NCBI GenBank assembly: GCA_018141845.1 | Contig: CP073340.1 | Span: forward strand, 1,389,001-1,453,000 | DNA: 64,000 bases | From: Lachnospiraceae bacterium oral taxon 096 | GTDB lineage: Bacteria > Bacillota > Clostridia > Lachnospirales > Lachnospiraceae | Reading direction: 5' to 3' | Shown: piece by piece, positions 53,212 through 62,304 of the stretch | How positions within the stretch are numbered: the stretch's first letter is position 1 | Layout of the letters: every line of letters begins with the position of its first letter | The notes under the pieces: generated by a model | Told to the model about the DNA's origin: nothing | Database searches by the model: none | The model's input: only the letters and a program-made list of their open reading frames with translations | Position numbers and translations under genes: made by a program

Positions 53212-55731
53212 ATGAAAAGCGAGTCTTGGTTTAAAAGAGCGGATGCTTTATTGGCGGCGTTTTTTATACCTGTTGCCATTATGATTTTAATTTTTGTGCA
53301 AAGACAAATCTTTCCATTTGGCGACAATAGTTTTTTGAGAACGGATATGTACCATCAATATGCTCCGTTTTTCTCAGAGTTTCAATATAAATTAAAGCAT
53401 GGACAGAGTTTGCTTTATAGCTGGGACATTGGTATGGGGGTCAATTTCTCTGCACTCTATGCTTATTACCTTGCGAGCCCACTCAATTGGTTGATTGTGC
53501 TCTGTCCAAAGTCTTTAGTTATCGAGTTTATGACCTATATGATTGTGATTAAAATCGGTCTTTCAGGACTTGCGATGACCTATTACTTACAAAAGCATAG
53601 TAAGAAAGAGGGCATGGGAACAGCATTTTTTGGCATTGGCTATGCACTTTCTGGCTATATGGCTGCATATAGCTGGAATATTATGTGGTTGGATTGCATT
53701 ATTCTTTTGCCATTGATTGCACTGGGATTGGAGCGGTTAGTCAATAAGAAAAAAGGATTGATGTATGCAATATGTCTTGGTCTTTCCATCACATCCAATT
53801 ACTACATCTCCATTATGATTTGTATGTTTTTGATTTTTTACTTTGTGGCACTTTTGGTAATGCGTGGTGTGACGAGCAAGAAAGACTTTTTTATTGCGGT
53901 TTTGCAATTTGGCTTTTTTTCTCTGCTGGCAGGAGGAATTTCGGCAATGGTATTATTGCCAGAAATTTTTGCACTAAAGGCAACGGCATCGGGAACCTTT
54001 AATTTCCCACAAGTCTATGTCGCCTATTTTTCCATTATTGATATGGTGGCCAGACATATGCCAGGGGTGGAGACAGAAATTGGACTTGACCATTGGCCAA
54101 ATATTTATTGTGGTGTGGGAATTTACTTATTTATTTTGCTTTACTTGATGAATAAAAAGATTTCGCTCAAGGAAAAGGCGGTATACTTTACGATGTCTCT
54201 CTTTTTCCTTGCAAGTTTTGCCATTGATGTGCTCAATTATATCTGGCATGGCTTTCATTATCCGAATTCTTTGCCGGCACGCCAAAGTTTTATCTATATT
54301 TTCCTTGTGCTCTTTATGGCGTTTCGGGCTTATGACAGGTTTCGGGCAAATACACTTAAAGAGCTTGGTATGGCGACAGTGGGAAGCTTAGGATTTATCT
54401 TATTGGCACAAAAAACGGTGGAGCAAAAGCATTTTGGCTTTGGAGTATACTATGCATCATTGATTCTAATTGCCATCTATGCTTTGCTCTTGTATTTGTG
54501 GAAGAAAAAGAGAATCAATGTCAATGCCTTAATTATTGCTACCTTGGTCATTCTAAGTGTAGAGATGACAGCCAATACAGGGCTGACGAGTGTGACAACG
54601 GTCAGCAGAAAAGATTATAAGGACGACAATGCCGATGTGGCCAAGGTGCTAAAGGACTTGCCAAATGATACCTTCTATCGCTTTGAAAAGGTGACAAGAA
54701 AGACAAAGGATGATGGAGCGTGGATGAATTTCCACTCAGTATCTCTATTTTCTTCGACGGCAAGGGCTGCATTGAGCGATTTTTCTAAGGAGATGGGAAC
54801 GGAAGCTTCCACCAATGCCTATTCCATCACAGGAAGTACGCCACTGGTGGATATGCTCTATGCAGTGAAATATGGCATTTATACAGGGGAGAGCAACGAC
54901 CCAAATGTCGAGTATGTGACACATAGCAATAATATCTATTTGTATGAAAATCCCTATACTCTGCCGATTGGTTACTTGGTTGGGCCAGGATTTGAGACCA
55001 GTTGGGACAGGACATTTCGCTCGCCTGCGGATGTGCAGAATAATTTGACACAGATTATTGGCACGAGTCCAGTACTTTTGGAGGAAGAAGGAGAAAAGGA
55101 TGGTTCAACCTATACTTTTACAACCTCCGAAAAGGGCAGATATTATGTGTATATCAATGATTCTAGCATCAAAACAGTCAAGGTAAAGAGTTCAAAGGAC
55201 AACATTGACCAGACATTTGAAAATGTAGATCGAGGGTATTTTATTGACCTTGGCTATGTCGATAAGGGCATCACCTATTCTGTCAGAAATGATGACAATA
55301 AGGAGATGGATGCCAGTGCCTATCGCTTTGATTATAAGGCATTAAAAGAAGCCTATGATATGCTCAATATTAGTCCATTTACAGTGACACATTATGATTC
55401 AAGAACTGTGGAGGGAACAGTGGACGCAGGTCCAGAAGAGGTATTGATGACCTCAATTCCTTATGATGAGGGCTGGACGGTCTATGTCGACGGTGTAAAG
55501 ACAAAACCGAGGAAGGGGCTAGATACTTTCCTTGCATTGGATTTGACAGAAGGTAAGCATGAGATTAAAATGAAATTTACACCACATGGACTTTACCCTG
55601 GTATGGTCATTAGTGGTGGAAGTATTTTGGTTTTGGTTTTGATTGCGGTTTTCTTTAATCGAAGAAAGAAAGTACTCGATACAAAAGAAGAGAACCATCA
55701 AGAAGTATTACAAGAAAATGCACAGAAATAG
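53212..55731 (+). CDS. YfhO family membrane glycosyltransferase-like protein
   Basis: 839 residues: about 13 hydrophobic segments over residues 1-460 and a large extracytoplasmic C-terminal part, ending in a final helix near 800. LRTDMYHQYAPFF, YSWDIGMGVNFS and YPNSLPARQSF are conserved blocks of the YfhO family, which transfers sugars in lipid-linked glycosylation of surface polymers such as lipoteichoic acid. The Asp in LRTDMYHQ sits where GT-C enzymes keep a catalytic acid. It follows a GtrA-type gene by 12 nt, so the pair may act together. Confidence 0.87.
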   Translation: MKSESWFKRADALLAAFFIPVAIMILIFVQRQIFPFGDNSFLRTDMYHQYAPFFSEFQYKLKHGQSLLYSWDIGMGVNFSALYAYYLASPLNWLIVLCPKSLVIEFMTYMIVIKIGLSGLAMTYYLQKHSKKEGMGTAFFGIGYALSGYMAAYSWNIMWLDCIILLPLIALGLERLVNKKKGLMYAICLGLSITSNYYISIMICMFLIFYFVALLVMRGVTSKKDFFIAVLQFGFFSLLAGGISAMVLLPEIFALKATASGTFNFPQVYVAYFSIIDMVARHMPGVETEIGLDHWPNIYCGVGIYLFILLYLMNKKISLKEKAVYFTMSLFFLASFAIDVLNYIWHGFHYPNSLPARQSFIYIFLVLFMAFRAYDRFRANTLKELGMATVGSLGFILLAQKTVEQKHFGFGVYYASLILIAIYALLLYLWKKKRINVNALIIATLVILSVEMTANTGLTSVTTVSRKDYKDDNADVAKVLKDLPNDTFYRFEKVTRKTKDDGAWMNFHSVSLFSSTARAALSDFSKEMGTEASTNAYSITGSTPLVDMLYAVKYGIYTGESNDPNVEYVTHSNNIYLYENPYTLPIGYLVGPGFETSWDRTFRSPADVQNNLTQIIGTSPVLLEEEGEKDGSTYTFTTSEKGRYYVYINDSSIKTVKVKSSKDNIDQTFENVDRGYFIDLGYVDKGITYSVRNDDNKEMDASAYRFDYKALKEAYDMLNISPFTVTHYDSRTVEGTVDAGPEEVLMTSIPYDEGWTVYVDGVKTKPRKGLDTFLALDLTEGKHEIKMKFTPHGLYPGMVISGGSILVLVLIAVFFNRRKKVLDTKEENHQEVLQENAQK

Positions 55732-55748
55732 TACTATAGGAGATCGTT

Positions 55749-57116
55749 ATGAAACTTTGGGGTGGAAGATTTACAAAAGAGACAGATCAATTGGTGTTTC
55801 AGTTTAATGAATCACTTTCCTTTGATCATCGCTTTTATCATCAAGATATCCGAGGCAGTATTGCCCATGTGATGATGCTTGCAAAGCAGGGAATATTGAC
55901 AGAGAGTGATAGGGATTGCATTGTTGAGGGATTGAAGTCAATTGAAAAAGATATTGATGAGGGAAAACTCACATTTGCACAAGATGCAGAGGACATTCAT
56001 TCCTTTGTAGAATCAAATTTGATTCAAAGAATTGGAGATGCAGGAAAGCGATTGCACACAGGTCGCAGCAGAAATGATCAAGTGGCTCTCGATATGAAAT
56101 TATATACAAGGGATGTCTTGGATGAGACACAGGAGTTATTGACTGTACTTCTTGGTGAGATTTTAACTTTGATGAAGGAAAATGTTCACACCGTCATGCC
56201 TGGATTTACCCATTTGCAAAAAGCTCAGCCAACGACATTGGCCCATCATCTTGGTGCTTACTTTGAGATGTTTTTGCGAGATAGAGATCGATTGAGAGAT
56301 TGCAGAAAGCGAATGAATTTATGCCCTCTCGGTGCAGGTGCATTTGCAGGAACGACCTATCCACTGGACAGAGAGTTGACAGCAAAACTTTTAGATTTTG
56401 ATGGACCGACAAGAAACAGTATGGATTCGGTGAGTGACCGTGACTATTTGCTTGAGCTTTTGAGCGATTTTTCTATTGTGGCCATGCACCTTTCAAGGTT
56501 GAGTGAGGAGATTATTATCTGGAACACAGATGAATATCGCTTTGTCGACATGGATGATACCTATTCTACAGGTTCATCCATTATGCCGCAGAAAAAAAAT
56601 CCAGATATTGCAGAATTGATTCGAGGAAAGACAGGGCGTGTCTACGGTGCACTGACAAGCCTCTTGACCACAATGAAGGGAATTCCACTAGCTTATAATA
56701 AGGATATGCAAGAGGACAAAGAATTGAGCTTTGATGCAATGGACACAGTTCAAGGCTGTATTCGCCTGATGAGTGGAATGCTTTCGACAATGAAATTTAA
56801 TCATCAAAGAATGGAAGCATCAGCAAAGGGTGGATTTACCAATGCCACTGATGCAGCAGATTATCTTGTGGGAAAGGGCGTTCCTTTTCGAGATGCTCAT
56901 GGCATCGTGGGGCAGTTGGTTCTCTATGGTATTGAAAACCATAAGGCACTCGATGATTTTACCCTAGCAGAATTTAAGGCCATTAGTCCAGTATTTGAGG
57001 AAGATATTTACGAGGCCATTGGCATGAAGCATTGTGTAGAAAAGCGAGTCACAGTGGGAGCACCAGGAGAAGAGGCGATGCGTCAGGAGATTGCACAGAG
57101 TGAGGCTTTATTGTAA
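55749..57116 (+). CDS. argH: Argininosuccinate lyase
   Basis: 455 residues of the fumarase/aspartase superfamily. It splits argininosuccinate to arginine and fumarate. LWGGRFTKETD at the start, HTGRSRNDQVALD and the signature GSSIMPQKKNPD with the catalytic Ser (Ser276/Ser277) are intact. It follows the YfhO gene by 17 nt and precedes the NusG-domain-II gene by 3 nt. No other arginine-synthesis gene is nearby. Confidence 0.96.
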   Translation: MKLWGGRFTKETDQLVFQFNESLSFDHRFYHQDIRGSIAHVMMLAKQGILTESDRDCIVEGLKSIEKDIDEGKLTFAQDAEDIHSFVESNLIQRIGDAGKRLHTGRSRNDQVALDMKLYTRDVLDETQELLTVLLGEILTLMKENVHTVMPGFTHLQKAQPTTLAHHLGAYFEMFLRDRDRLRDCRKRMNLCPLGAGAFAGTTYPLDRELTAKLLDFDGPTRNSMDSVSDRDYLLELLSDFSIVAMHLSRLSEEIIIWNTDEYRFVDMDDTYSTGSSIMPQKKNPDIAELIRGKTGRVYGALTSLLTTMKGIPLAYNKDMQEDKELSFDAMDTVQGCIRLMSGMLSTMKFNHQRMEASAKGGFTNATDAADYLVGKGVPFRDAHGIVGQLVLYGIENHKALDDFTLAEFKAISPVFEEDIYEAIGMKHCVEKRVTVGAPGEEAMRQEIAQSEALL

Positions 57117-57119
57117 TTT

Positions 57120-57464
57120 ATGAAGAAGCTTCGGAGAAATGAAATTTTGTTTGGGCTTGTGCTCATTGCCATTTGTCTAGTGTGGCTTGGTGTGCGCGGG
57201 CTTGGAAAAAAGAAGGCAGATGTTGCAATTTTGACCTATGGCGACCACATTGTAGAGCGGTTGCCACTGGATAAGGATGATGACTTTTATGCCGAGAGCA
57301 ACGGTTATAAAATTCATATTCAAATTAAAAATCACCGAGCAGGATTTGTTGACAGCACCTGTCCAGATCATATCTGTGAGCACTATGGAATGCTTGGAGA
57401 TGATGGAGATATTGCGGTCTGTCTGCCAGCAAAGGCGACATTGAGTATTCAAAAGAAATCATAA
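57120..57464 (+). CDS. NusG domain II-containing small membrane protein
   Basis: 114 residues with one N-terminal transmembrane helix (about 9-27) and an extracytoplasmic NusG-type domain II. STCPDHICEHYG, with two cysteines four apart, and the C-terminal AVCLPAKATLSI are the family marks. These proteins often occur with ApbE and FMN-binding proteins in Firmicutes. The only ApbE in the window is about 4 kb upstream. It starts just after argH, with a weak ribosome binding site, and precedes the wall-binding protein gene. Confidence 0.85.
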   Translation: MKKLRRNEILFGLVLIAICLVWLGVRGLGKKKADVAILTYGDHIVERLPLDKDDDFYAESNGYKIHIQIKNHRAGFVDSTCPDHICEHYGMLGDDGDIAVCLPAKATLSIQKKS

Positions 57465-57480
57465 GAAGAAGGAGAAAATT

Positions 57481-57918
57481 ATGAAAAAAAAGTGGTTGAT
57501 TTTGGCTGTGACCATGGCTATGACTGTGGCACAGGCCAACACAGCAATGGCAAGCATTTGGATTAAGGATAAGACAGGTTGGTGGTACCAGCACAACAAT
57601 GGCTCTTATACAAAGGGAAATTGGGAAAAAATTCGTGACCGCTGGTACTATTTTAATAGCAAGGGATATTTGACCACAGGTTGGCAGGAGATCAAAGGAG
57701 TTTGGTATTATTTAAAACCAGGCGGTCCGATGGCGACAGGTTGGCAAAATATTGATAATAAGTGGTATTATTTCCACTCTAGTGGTCGCATGGCTGCCAA
57801 TGGTTGGGTCAGTGGAAAATACTACATGGGCAGTGATGGTGCAATGTTGACCAATACAAAGACACCAGATGGTTACCAAGTTGGTGCAGACGGCAAGTGG
57901 GTTGACGCAAAAAAATAG
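57481..57918 (+). CDS. Small secreted cell-wall-binding repeat protein
   Basis: 145 residues. A signal peptide (cleavage probably after ANTAMA, about residue 24) is followed by about five CW_binding/choline-binding-type repeats, each with the WYYF or WYYL aromatic core and a GWQ turn. There is no enzymatic domain, so this is a bare wall-binding module, perhaps an adhesin-like tag or a remnant of a larger protein. It is the last gene before a bidirectional terminator. Confidence 0.87.
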   Translation: MKKKWLILAVTMAMTVAQANTAMASIWIKDKTGWWYQHNNGSYTKGNWEKIRDRWYYFNSKGYLTTGWQEIKGVWYYLKPGGPMATGWQNIDNKWYYFHSSGRMAANGWVSGKYYMGSDGAMLTNTKTPDGYQVGADGKWVDAKK

Positions 57919-57923
57919 GATAA

Positions 57924-57971
57924 AAAATGGGAGTGGTGAAAAATTTTGATTTTTCACCACTCCCATTTTCT
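57924..57971. terminator. Bidirectional terminator between the wall-binding protein and fumC
   Basis: A long near-perfect inverted repeat (about 17 bp with A- and T-runs) fills the gap between the two convergent genes. Confidence 0.9.
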
Positions 57972-57972
57972 T

Positions 57973-59337
57973 TTAAATCATTTTTTCAGGTAAAAAGACT
58001 TCATCGAATTTTTCTTCACTTAAAAATCCAAGTTGAACACAGGCTTCTTTTAGGGAAATATTTTCTTTATAGGCAAGTTTTGCCGTTTTCGCAGCATTTT
58101 CATATCCAATATAGGGATTTAAGCAGGTGACTAACATCAATGAGCGATGAAGATTGTTCTGCATCTTGTCTTTATTGGCCCGGATGCCCCTGCAACAATT
58201 TTTCTCAAAGGAGAGAATGACATCGCTCAATAGTCGCACAGATTGAAGGAAGTTATAGATGATGACGGGCATAAAGACATTGAGCTCGAAATTTCCTTGG
58301 CTAGCACCAATGCCAATGGTCGTATCATTGCCCATGACCTGAATGGCAACCATCGTTACTGCTTCACATTGTGTTGGATTGACTTTTCCAGGCATAATGG
58401 AGCTTCCAGGCTCATTTTCTGGAATAAAAATTTCACCAAGACCACATCGAGGTCCACTGGCCAAAAAGCGAATATCATTGGCAATTTTTAGTAAGTCACA
58501 GGCCAGTGCCTTGAGGGCACCGTGAGAAAAGACCAGCTCATCTTTTGAAGTGAGGGCGTGAAATTTATTTCTTGCGGTGATAAATTCCTTGCCTGTAAGC
58601 ACAGAGACAGCTCTGGCTACAGCTTGGTCAAATCCTGCTGGTGCATTTAGACCTGTGCCAACAGCAGTTGCACCGAGGGCGAGTTCTCGCAGTGGTTGGA
58701 GGCTCATACGGATGAGTTCTTTATCTCGCTCAAGAGAGCTTCTCCAGCCACTGATTTCTTGAGAAAAAGCAATCGGTGTGGCATCTTGAAGGTGAGTTCG
58801 CCCAGATTTGACAATACCTTGATTTTCCTCTTCTAATCGAAGGAATGTGTTGATTAATTTGTCAATAGCAGGAAGAAGTTGATCTTCGATTTCTGTGACT
58901 GCTGCGATGTGCATGGCCGTTGGAAAGGTGTCATTAGAGCTTTGGGACATATTGGCGTGGTCATTGGGTTGGATGAGCGTCTCCTCAGCCAATTGATTGG
59001 CACGATGAGCAATAACTTCGTTGACATTCATATTGCTCTGTGTACCTGATCCTGTTTGCCACACCGCAAGAGGAAATTCATGCGCAAGTTCTCCAGAAAT
59101 GATTTCATCACAGGCAGTGCAAATATAGGAAAAACGTTGGTCATTTAATTTTTGTAAGTCGTGATTGGCAATGGCAGCAGCTTTTTTTAAAATACCAAAG
59201 GCCTTGATGATTTCAGATGGCATTTTTTCGATTCCAATGGCAAAATTTTCAAAGCTTCTTTGTGTCTGTGCTCCCCAGAGATGATGAGAAGGAACTTTGA
59301 CTTCGCCCATTGTGTCGTGTTCAATTCGATATTGCAT
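57973..59337 (-). CDS. fumC: Class II fumarate hydratase
   Basis: 454 residues. It interconverts fumarate and malate without an iron-sulfur cluster. GSGTQSNMNVNEVIA, SSNDTFPTAMHIAA, GRTHLQDATPIAFSQE (part) and the signature GSSIMPGKVNPTQCE are intact. I chose the ATG at 59337, preceded by AGGAGG; the frame extends 21 codons upstream over the promoter. It is divergent from the TetM-like GTPase gene. No other citric acid cycle gene is nearby; argH in the same region releases fumarate. Confidence 0.96.
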   Translation of the reverse strand: MQYRIEHDTMGEVKVPSHHLWGAQTQRSFENFAIGIEKMPSEIIKAFGILKKAAAIANHDLQKLNDQRFSYICTACDEIISGELAHEFPLAVWQTGSGTQSNMNVNEVIAHRANQLAEETLIQPNDHANMSQSSNDTFPTAMHIAAVTEIEDQLLPAIDKLINTFLRLEEENQGIVKSGRTHLQDATPIAFSQEISGWRSSLERDKELIRMSLQPLRELALGATAVGTGLNAPAGFDQAVARAVSVLTGKEFITARNKFHALTSKDELVFSHGALKALACDLLKIANDIRFLASGPRCGLGEIFIPENEPGSSIMPGKVNPTQCEAVTMVAIQVMGNDTTIGIGASQGNFELNVFMPVIIYNFLQSVRLLSDVILSFEKNCCRGIRANKDKMQNNLHRSLMLVTCLNPYIGYENAAKTAKLAYKENISLKEACVQLGFLSEEKFDEVFLPEKMI

Positions 59338-59368
59338 ATAAAATCCTCCTAGAGTAATCGTTAGGAAT

Positions 59369-59396
59369 ATTATATCGCAGGGGGAGATTTTTGCAA
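59369..59396 (-). promoter_or_regulatory. fumC promoter
   Basis: On the minus strand TTGCAA, a 16-nt spacer and TATAAT. The palindromic TTGCAA at 59391-59396 is also the -35 box of the divergent promoter. Confidence 0.65.
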
Positions 59397-59419
59397 TCAT
59401 TCAGCGAAAATGTTATAAT
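59391..59419 (+). promoter_or_regulatory. Promoter of the GTPase-NYN fusion gene
   Basis: TTGCAA, 17 nt and TATAAT. The predicted transcript would start near 59426, giving a leader of about 26 nt to the ATG at 59452. Confidence 0.72.
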
Positions 59420-59451
59420 AGTACTAGACTTTGGATAGGATGGGAAGAAAA

Positions 59452-62076
59452 ATGAGACAAAATATAGGGATATTGGCGGCTGTTGACTCTGGAAAGACGA
59501 CGCTGGCTGAAGCAATTTTATATCAAAGTGGTACAGTCAAAAAGATGGGAAGGGTGGACAATCAGGATGCCTTTTTGGATCACTTTGCCTTAGAAAGGGC
59601 GAGGGGAATTACCATCTTTTCAAAGCAAGCAATCTTTCATTGGAAGGATTGGGAAATCAATTTATTGGATACTCCAGGACATATCGATTTTTCGGCAGAG
59701 ATGGAGAGAACTTTGACTGTCTTAGACTATGCCATTTTAGTGATTAGTGGTGCAAGTGGCGTGCAGGGGCACACAAAGACGCTGTGGAAATTATTGAGAA
59801 GATATCATATTCCCACATTTATTTTTGTAAATAAATTGGATCAAAATGGGGTGGAAAAGGAGAATGTCTATGCTGAATTGAGGAGAAAATTATCAGGAAA
59901 TATTGTAGATTTTCAGGCAGAAAAAGAAGAGTGGCTGGATGAATTGTCGATGTGCTCGGAAGAGATGATGGAGGCCACTTTAGAGGAGAGAGAGATCACA
60001 AAGGAGATGATTTCTTTTGCCATTGCAAGAGAGGAACTCTTTCCCTGCTACTTTGGATCTGCTCTAAAATTGATGGGAGTGGAGATATTGCTCGATGCTA
60101 TTACAGAGTATGCGATCGAAAAAGAATATCCCGAAGAATTTGGTGCGATTGTATATAAGATTACCAGAGATTTTCAAGGAACTCGTCTGACACATATTAA
60201 GGTCACGGGGGGCGAGGTGAAAAATAAAATGGTGATTGGCGAGGAAAAGGTCAATCAAATTCGAATCTATAATGGTATAAGATTTGAAAGTGTGTCCGAT
60301 GTTGGTGCGGGTACAGTCTGTGCACTGGTGGGTTTAAATCACACCTATGTTGGGCAGAGCTTGGGAGAGGACCACACCGCTATACCAAAGGTTTTAGAGC
60401 CAGTGCTCAGCTATGAAATGATTTTGCCAGAAGATATTGTCCCCAATATGGTGATGCCAAAGCTTAAGGAGATGGCAGAGGAGTTTCCAGAATTACAATT
60501 GCAATGGGATGAGAAGGCACAGAGTATTCGTGTCAAATTGATGGGAGCAGTGCAAATTGAAATTTTACAAAACCTTTTCAAAGAGCGAATGGATATGGAT
60601 GTGACTTTTTCAGAGGGAAGGATTGCCTATAAGGAGACTATTCAGCTGAGTGCAGAGGGAATTGGACATTTTGAGCCATTACGTCACTATGCGGAAGTTC
60701 ATCTTTTGCTCGAGCCACTGCCTAGGGGAAGTGGGTTAATCTTTTCATCCAAGGTTTCTTCGGATATGTTGGCTGTAAATTGGCAAAATCTCATTTTGAC
60801 ACATTTAAAGGAAAGGGAACATAAAGGAGTATTAATTGGAGCTCCCGTCACGGATATGCGTATGACAATTGTGGCAGGAAGGGCACATAATAAGCACACA
60901 GAAGGTGGAGATTTTCGTCAAGCGACTTATCGAGCTGTGCGTCAGGGCTTGATGCAGACAGAAAGTATTTTGCTGGAGCCCTATTATGAATTTCGCCTAG
61001 AGATTCCAGTAGTCAATCTTGGAAGAGCACTCAATGATTTAAATGCCATGTTTGCCAAATTTGATCCGCCAGAGACAGAAGGGGAGATGGCCAGTGTTGT
61101 GGGGGTGGCTCCCGTTGCTTGTATACAAAATTATCAGGCTGACCTTTTGACTTATACTAAGGGACAGGGACATATTTTTCTTTCTTTTGATCGCTATGAT
61201 GAGTGTCACAATAGTGAGGAAGTGATAGCCAATGCGATGTATGATCCAGAACTAGACATTTCAAGTCCCTGCGGATCAGTTTTTTGTGCCCATGGCAGTG
61301 GTTTTTATGTGCCTTGGTATGAGGTTCCACTCTATCGACAAGTGGACAGTGGCTTGGGATTTTTTGATACAAAACCAGAAGACACTCAAGAAGTTCAAGT
61401 GGTTCGATCCACCTATGACGCCAATCAGGCCAACACTGAGGAATTGATGGAAATTTTTGAGCGAACCTATGGAAAGGTCAAACCAAGGATTGGTGATTGG
61501 GATCAATCGACCAAGCATCATAAGAGCACAGAAAAGGAATATGTCTATAAGGGAACAAAGAAGGTCAAGGAATATATGTTGGTTGATGGCTACAATGTTA
61601 TCTTTGCTTGGGATAGCTTGAGAGAACTGGCCGAACAGAACATTGATGCAGCTAGGGACCGCCTAATGGATATTTTGGTCAATTATTCATCTTATCAAAA
61701 GTACACTTTAATTTTGGTCTTTGATGCCTATAAGCTAAAGGGACATACAACAGAGATTATGGAATATCACAATATCTATGTTGTCTACACCAAGGAGGCA
61801 GAGACTGCAGACCACTATATTGAAAAGACGGCCCATGAGATTGGACATAAGTACCGAGTGACGGTAGTCACCTCGGATGGAATGGAGCAGGTGATTATTC
61901 GCAGTGCAGGATGTATATTGATGTCTTCAAAGGAATTATTTGAAGATGTGCAGAGAGTGGAGAGAGAAATCCGAAAGGAACATATTGAAAGCCAGATGAG
62001 CAAGAAAAATTTGCTCTTTGATCAGCTTTCAGATGAAATGAAGCAAAAATTAGAGGATATTCGATTGGGAAAATAG
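59452..62076 (+). CDS. TetM-like translational GTPase fused to a YacP/Rae1-type NYN nuclease domain
   Basis: 874 residues. Residues 1-about 650 match the TetM/EF-G class: G1 AAVDSGKTT (9-17), G3 DTPGH (73-77), G4 NKLD (127-130), then domains II-V. The G1 loop reads AAVD instead of the AHVD of TetM. Residues about 707-874 are a NYN/PIN-like domain close to B. subtilis YacP (Rae1), a ribosome-associated endoribonuclease: DGYN (712-715), Asp758 in VFDAY, ETAD (784-787) and TSD (807-809). Acidic catalytic positions are kept. I chose ATG 59452 after GGGAAG; ATG 59440 is the alternative. It might confer ribosome protection or rescue with mRNA cleavage; the function is inferred. Confidence 0.88.
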   Translation: MRQNIGILAAVDSGKTTLAEAILYQSGTVKKMGRVDNQDAFLDHFALERARGITIFSKQAIFHWKDWEINLLDTPGHIDFSAEMERTLTVLDYAILVISGASGVQGHTKTLWKLLRRYHIPTFIFVNKLDQNGVEKENVYAELRRKLSGNIVDFQAEKEEWLDELSMCSEEMMEATLEEREITKEMISFAIAREELFPCYFGSALKLMGVEILLDAITEYAIEKEYPEEFGAIVYKITRDFQGTRLTHIKVTGGEVKNKMVIGEEKVNQIRIYNGIRFESVSDVGAGTVCALVGLNHTYVGQSLGEDHTAIPKVLEPVLSYEMILPEDIVPNMVMPKLKEMAEEFPELQLQWDEKAQSIRVKLMGAVQIEILQNLFKERMDMDVTFSEGRIAYKETIQLSAEGIGHFEPLRHYAEVHLLLEPLPRGSGLIFSSKVSSDMLAVNWQNLILTHLKEREHKGVLIGAPVTDMRMTIVAGRAHNKHTEGGDFRQATYRAVRQGLMQTESILLEPYYEFRLEIPVVNLGRALNDLNAMFAKFDPPETEGEMASVVGVAPVACIQNYQADLLTYTKGQGHIFLSFDRYDECHNSEEVIANAMYDPELDISSPCGSVFCAHGSGFYVPWYEVPLYRQVDSGLGFFDTKPEDTQEVQVVRSTYDANQANTEELMEIFERTYGKVKPRIGDWDQSTKHHKSTEKEYVYKGTKKVKEYMLVDGYNVIFAWDSLRELAEQNIDAARDRLMDILVNYSSYQKYTLILVFDAYKLKGHTTEIMEYHNIYVVYTKEAETADHYIEKTAHEIGHKYRVTVVTSDGMEQVIIRSAGCILMSSKELFEDVQRVEREIRKEHIESQMSKKNLLFDQLSDEMKQKLEDIRLGK

Positions 62077-62079
62077 AAA

Positions 62080-62114
62080 AAAATAGCCCCAAGCTTATGC
62101 TTGAGGGCTATTTT
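62080..62114. terminator. Terminator after the GTPase-NYN gene, probably bidirectional
   Basis: A 9-bp stem (aatagcccc with gggctatt, one bulge) with A- and T-rich ends. It also lies 8 nt beyond the end of the convergent Feo-associated gene. Confidence 0.75.
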
Positions 62115-62121
62115 CATATCA

Positions 62122-62292
62122 TTATTTTGAATGATCTGTATGGCAAGCGGAATGGCAACTGCCACAACTTCCGCTACAGCCACCACAATTTCCACCACAA
62201 GAATGTTTACCGTGTTTCTTGTCTTGGTAGATTACAAAACCTGCACCACCTGCACAGGCAAGAACAATGAGTCCAACAATTGCAGTAGCCAT
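62122..62292 (-). CDS. FeoB-associated Cys-rich membrane protein
   Basis: 56 residues. A single hydrophobic helix (4-22) is followed by a short basic stretch and a Cys/Gly/His-rich tail (HSCGGNCGGCSGSCGSC and CHTDH) with seven cysteines in all after the helix. This is the pattern of the small membrane proteins encoded just downstream of feoB in Firmicutes, thought to handle iron near the transporter. GGAGG precedes the ATG at 62292. It lies 12 nt after the feoB stop, so both are one transcript. Confidence 0.88.
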   Translation of the reverse strand: MATAIVGLIVLACAGGAGFVIYQDKKHGKHSCGGNCGGCSGSCGSCHSACHTDHSK

Positions 62293-62304
62293 AATTTTTT
62301 CCTC

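Noticed and set aside
59452..62076. Calling the GTPase a tetracycline resistance gene tet(M)
   Set aside because: The G1 loop differs, a nuclease domain is attached, and there is no mobile context or Tet leader; resistance cannot be claimed from sequence alone.
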